Assembly (NCBI GenBank): GCA_018692315.1
Contig: JABHKC010000045.1
Span: 1-64,000, forward strand
Direction: 5' to 3'
DNA length: 64,000 nt
Source of the DNA: Bacteroidota bacterium
Lineage (GTDB): Bacteria; Bacteroidota; Bacteroidia; Bacteroidales; JABHKC01
The first letter of the stretch is position 1, and each line of letters begins with the position of its first letter. The position numbers were made by a program, and so were the translations under genes. The notes under the pieces were generated by a model. The model saw only the letters and a list, made by a program, of their open reading frames with translations. It made no database searches and was not told where the DNA came from. Below, one piece after another: positions 60,760 through 64,000 of the stretch.

Positions 60760-63700
60760 ATGGCAGAGGTTAAAAAGGCGAAAAGATTAAGTAAACTTGT
60801 TAAGGAATTTAACGTAGGAATGTCAACTATTGTTGAATTTCTTGAGAAAAAGGGCTTAAAGATTGAAGCCAAACCTACATCTAAAGTCCCTCCTGAATTT
60901 TTGGATATTCTTAATAAAGAGTACAGTTCTGATGTGCAAGCAAAAGAGCAATCTAAAGAATTTAGCAAAAAAACTAAAATTATTAGAAGCCAGTATTCGG
61001 CTAAAGATAAAACTGAAGAGTCTTTAGAAACTGAAATAATTGAAGAAAATGACGATCAGAAGGATATAGAAACCGAAACACAGCAAACAAAGGAAATTTC
61101 TAATGATATAATAGAAGAACAGGAAATTTCTCAGCAAGAAACTTTAGAAGATCTTTCAGAAGAAAAACATACTACTGAAGAGATTAATGAAATAATTGGC
61201 CAGGAAGTAGAGATTAAAACTATTGAAGTGGACAAAGTTGTTGAAACTCCAACTGAACAAGCTGTCGAGCAAGAGGTAGTATTGGAAGCTACCGAGTCTG
61301 ATAAAGCTGAAAGTATTGATGAGGAAATAAAACCTGAAACTGTAGAAGAAAAGCCTGAAGAAGTCATTGAACAAATACAGCCAATTGAGCAGGAGCTTGA
61401 CGAAATAATCCCAGAAGAACCGGTCGAACAAAAAACTCAGCCTGCTGAAGAAAAAATTAGTAAACCTTCCGTAGAAATTTCAGACGATTTGCCTGTTGTG
61501 GAAGAAAGTAGTTTTGAGGAAGATTCAAAAGTTGAATCAACAGAAGAAACTCAAGAAACCATAGCTTCAAAACCTGTTCCTGAAAAGGCTGAAGAGATTA
61601 TAGAAAGTAGCCCAGCAGTTGAAGAAACTATCGTACAGGAAAAAACAACAGAAGAGAAAGCCGATATAACAAAAGGTGGAAAAGAAAAAGAAATAAAGGT
61701 TGTAGGCAAAATCGATTTAGATTCAATAAATCAAAAAACACGACCTGGAAGGAAATCGTATGCCGAAAAAAGAGCAGAAAAGAAAGCCAAAGAAATTGAA
61801 AAATTGCAGGCAAAATCGAAACGGAAACCTGAAAAAGCTGATGGAGTAAAAGAATCGACAGTTCAGGCAGAAGAGACAAAAGTTGCTCAAAAACCAAGCA
61901 AAGAAAAACCTGAGGCTTCAAAGACTGAAGATGGAGTTTACAAGCCTGAAATTAGAAAACTTTCAGGACCTACTGTTGTCGGAAAAATAGATCTTGACAA
62001 AATTACTACCAAAAAAGTTAGCTCCGATAACAAAGAAGAACCAAAAAAGAGAAAGAAAAAACGAAAGAGAATAAAAAAGGAACGCGTTGATGTAGCTCAA
62101 AACATTCAGGTTCAGAAAAAAGAAAAGCAAAAAACTGACAATAGGAAGCATGATAAACAAAAGAAGAAAATTGTCAGAACTGAAATATTAGAAGTAGATG
62201 TTCAGAAGCAAATAAAAGATACATTAGCAAAACTCACAAGCAAAGGAAAATCGAAAGGTTCCAAGCACCGAAGGTTAAAAAGAGAAGCTGTTTCGCAAAA
62301 AAGCATTGATGATGCAATAAAAGTAGAAGCCGAAAAAAATGTTCTGAAAGTTACGGAATTTGTTTCGGTCAACGAAATTGCCACAATGATGGATATTCCA
62401 GTGAACAATATCATTTCTACTTGCATGAATTTGGGTTTGTTTGTTTCAATAAATCAAAGGCTCGATGCAGAAACTATTACCTTGGTTGCAGACGAGTTCG
62501 GTTTCAAAACAGAATTTATAAGTATAGATGTTCAGGAAGCAATCAATGAAACGCAGCCAGAAGAAGACGAAAAAAACCTAAAAAGTAGAGCACCTATTGC
62601 CACAGTTATGGGACATGTTGACCATGGAAAAACATCGCTGTTAGATTATGTAAGAAATGCAAATGTAATAGCAGGAGAAGCTGGAGGAATTACCCAACAT
62701 ATTGGAGCATACAATGTTACACTTTTCAACGATAAAGAAATTACTTTTTTGGATACTCCCGGGCACGAAGCATTTACAGCAATGCGTGCAAGAGGTGCAC
62801 AAGTAACTGATATTGCAATAATTGTAGTAGCCTCAGACGACAAGGTTATGCCTCAAACCGTTGAAGCAATTAATCATGCTACAGCAGCAGGTGTGCCAAT
62901 AGTTTTTGCTATCAACAAAATTGATAGACCAGGTGCAAATCCCGAAAAAATAAAGGAAGAATTAGCAAATCTGAATTTTATGGTCGAAGATTGGGGCGGA
63001 AAATATCAATCGCAAGAAATATCGGCAAAGTTTGGAAAGAATATAGAAGAACTTCTTGAAAAAGTCCTGTTAGAAGCCGAAATGCTGGAGCTTAAAGCAA
63101 ATGCCGACAGAAAAGCCACAGGAACTGTGATAGAATCGTCATTAGATAGAGGTAGAGGATATCTCGCAACAATTTTGGTTCAAAATGGCACTCTACGTAT
63201 TGGCGACACTCTCCTTGCCGGAATGTATTCCGGGAAAGTGAAAGCAATGTACAACGAACGCGGTGTAAAAGTTGAAATTGCAGGACCATCAAGCCCCGTA
63301 ATGATTTTAGGTTTAGATGGTGCTCCGCAAGCCGGCGATGGATTTAATGTAATGAAGAACGAAAGAGAAGCTCGCGAAATTGCAAATAAACGCCTTCAAC
63401 TTTTCAGAGAACAAGGATTAAGAACACAAAAACATATTACTCTCGATGAAATTGGTAGAAGACTTGCATTAGGTAATTTCCAGGAAATAAACATTATTGT
63501 AAAAGGTGATGTTGATGGAAGTATAGAAGCACTTTCAGACTCATTAATTAAACTATCTACAGAAAAATTCCAGGTAAATATTACTCATAAAGCTGTTGGT
63601 CAAATTTCCGAATCGGATGTAATGTTAGCTTCTGCCTCTAATGCTATAATTGTGGGATTTCAGGTACGACCATCGATAAATGCAAGAAAACTTGCCGAAA

Positions 63701-64000
63701 AGGAAGAAATCGATATTAGACTTTATTCGGTAATTTACGATGCCATAAACGACATGAAAGATGCAATGGAAGGAATGCTTTCCACCGAATTGAAAGAAGA
63801 TATTATAGGCTCTGTTGAAATTCGTGAGGTATTTAAAATTTCTAAAGTTGGAACAGTTGCAGGTTGTATGGTTAAAGAAGGCAGAATCGAACGTAATGCA
63901 AAAGTTAGGTTAATTCGTGAAGGAATTGTAATATACACAGGAGATTTAGCATCGCTTAAACGATTTAAAGAAGACGTAAAAGATGTCGCTTCTGGCTACG
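60760..64000 (+). CDS. infB: Translation initiation factor IF-2 (3' end beyond the window)
   Basis: The ATG at 60760 begins [21 protein letters not shown], the IF2_N-like helical domain. A very long Glu/Lys/Thr/Ser-rich low-complexity region (about residues 70-500) includes two GKIDLD motifs. A second IF2_N domain ([27 protein letters not shown]) precedes the GTPase. The G1 motif is [11 protein letters not shown] near residue 617, with [14 protein letters not shown] and SAKFGKN. Domains II and III and most of C2 follow (IVGFQVRPS). About 30 C-terminal residues are missing at the window edge, so the full length is roughly 1,110. Confidence 0.96.
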   Translation, partial: MAEVKKAKRLSKLVKEFNVGMSTIVEFLEKKGLKIEAKPTSKVPPEFLDILNKEYSSDVQAKEQSKEFSKKTKIIRSQYSAKDKTEESLETEIIEENDDQKDIETETQQTKEISNDIIEEQEISQQETLEDLSEEKHTTEEINEIIGQEVEIKTIEVDKVVETPTEQAVEQEVVLEATESDKAESIDEEIKPETVEEKPEEVIEQIQPIEQELDEIIPEEPVEQKTQPAEEKISKPSVEISDDLPVVEESSFEEDSKVESTEETQETIASKPVPEKAEEIIESSPAVEETIVQEKTTEEKADITKGGKEKEIKVVGKIDLDSINQKTRPGRKSYAEKRAEKKAKEIEKLQAKSKRKPEKADGVKESTVQAEETKVAQKPSKEKPEASKTEDGVYKPEIRKLSGPTVVGKIDLDKITTKKVSSDNKEEPKKRKKKRKRIKKERVDVAQNIQVQKKEKQKTDNRKHDKQKKKIVRTEILEVDVQKQIKDTLAKLTSKGKSKGSKHRRLKREAVSQKSIDDAIKVEAEKNVLKVTEFVSVNEIATMMDIPVNNIISTCMNLGLFVSINQRLDAETITLVADEFGFKTEFISIDVQEAINETQPEEDEKNLKSRAPIATVMGHVDHGKTSLLDYVRNANVIAGEAGGITQHIGAYNVTLFNDKEITFLDTPGHEAFTAMRARGAQVTDIAIIVVASDDKVMPQTVEAINHATAAGVPIVFAINKIDRPGANPEKIKEELANLNFMVEDWGGKYQSQEISAKFGKNIEELLEKVLLEAEMLELKANADRKATGTVIESSLDRGRGYLATILVQNGTLRIGDTLLAGMYSGKVKAMYNERGVKVEIAGPSSPVMILGLDGAPQAGDGFNVMKNEREAREIANKRLQLFREQGLRTQKHITLDEIGRRLALGNFQEINIIVKGDVDGSIEALSDSLIKLSTEKFQVNITHKAVGQISESDVMLASASNAIIVGFQVRPSINARKLAEKEEIDIRLYSVIYDAINDMKDAMEGMLSTELKEDIIGSVEIREVFKISKVGTVAGCMVKEGRIERNAKVRLIREGIVIYTGDLASLKRFKEDVKDVASGY

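Noticed and set aside
61131-63292. Minus-strand ORFs across infB
   Set aside because: They are low-complexity shadows of the charged IF-2 linker and GTPase domain, which is clearly coded on the plus strand.
1-64000. CRISPR arrays, tRNA and rRNA genes
   Set aside because: No regularly spaced repeats and no cloverleaf or rRNA sequence were recognised in the gaps between genes.

Overview
The window is AT-rich bacterial DNA from a member of the Bacteroidota, probably a Bacteroidales/Marinilabiliales-like anaerobe or environmental lineage. Four large secreted proteins end in type IX secretion (T9SS) sorting domains. Many genes carry the Bacteroidota -7 promoter box TAnnTTTG close to the start codon, usually without a Shine-Dalgarno. 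Families largely restricted to the phylum occur (DUF4290, DUF4831, DUF4476, LytTR-type regulators, alginate-export-type barrels). No rRNA, tRNA or CRISPR array was found.

Layout. 1-1.6 kb: the 3' end of an IS1-type transposase and a T9SS-exported multihaem cytochrome. 1.8-12.5 kb: the repair genes ruvB and mfd bracket an accessory island. The island holds a Gabija-like pair (OLD/TOPRIM ATPase-nuclease plus UvrD-like helicase), a RhuM-family gene overlapping the helicase gene, and a 42-codon ORF that looks like the N-terminal stub of a type I restriction HsdR. Just past mfd lie a PD-(D/E)XK nuclease-like protein and a HigA-type antitoxin whose HigB toxin has been deleted to an 11-codon remnant. 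12.5-19 kb: a TPR lipoprotein with an internal four-TPR duplication, an acyl-CoA ligase, metF, a beta-barrel protein and a TlpA-like thioredoxin. 19-27 kb: a signalling block with a LytTR response regulator, a PAS/HisKA_2 kinase and two hybrid kinases; the first hybrid kinase is broken by an in-frame TAG. 27-36 kb: a POT peptide transporter, nnr (NAD(P)HX repair), DUF4831, DUF4290 and murA, the last with Asp in place of the usual catalytic Cys. 35-44 kb: T9SS surface proteins, proline dehydrogenase and outer-membrane barrels. 44.6-48.3 kb: dprA, gpsA and yifB. 48.3-51.8 kb: a minus-strand operon (YbjN/CesT-like, PspA, DUF4178, lipoprotein, DUF350) resembling in gene content the E. coli yjfIJKLM membrane-stress cluster. 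52-58.8 kb: a DUF4476 protein, a 909-residue repeat protein, dCMP deaminase, lpxD and an HD hydrolase. 58.9-64 kb: rimP-nusA-infB, with infB running off the window and a strong hairpin in the leader.

Most genes are ordinary core functions. The most informative part is the 3-12.4 kb island, which looks like layered gain and decay of defence genes (Gabija-like gain, type I R-M loss, toxin deletion). The PspA-DUF350 operon, the rimP leader hairpin and a promoter-bearing direct repeat around a T9SS gene are also worth attention. All functional calls rest on reading motifs by eye; no database search was run.
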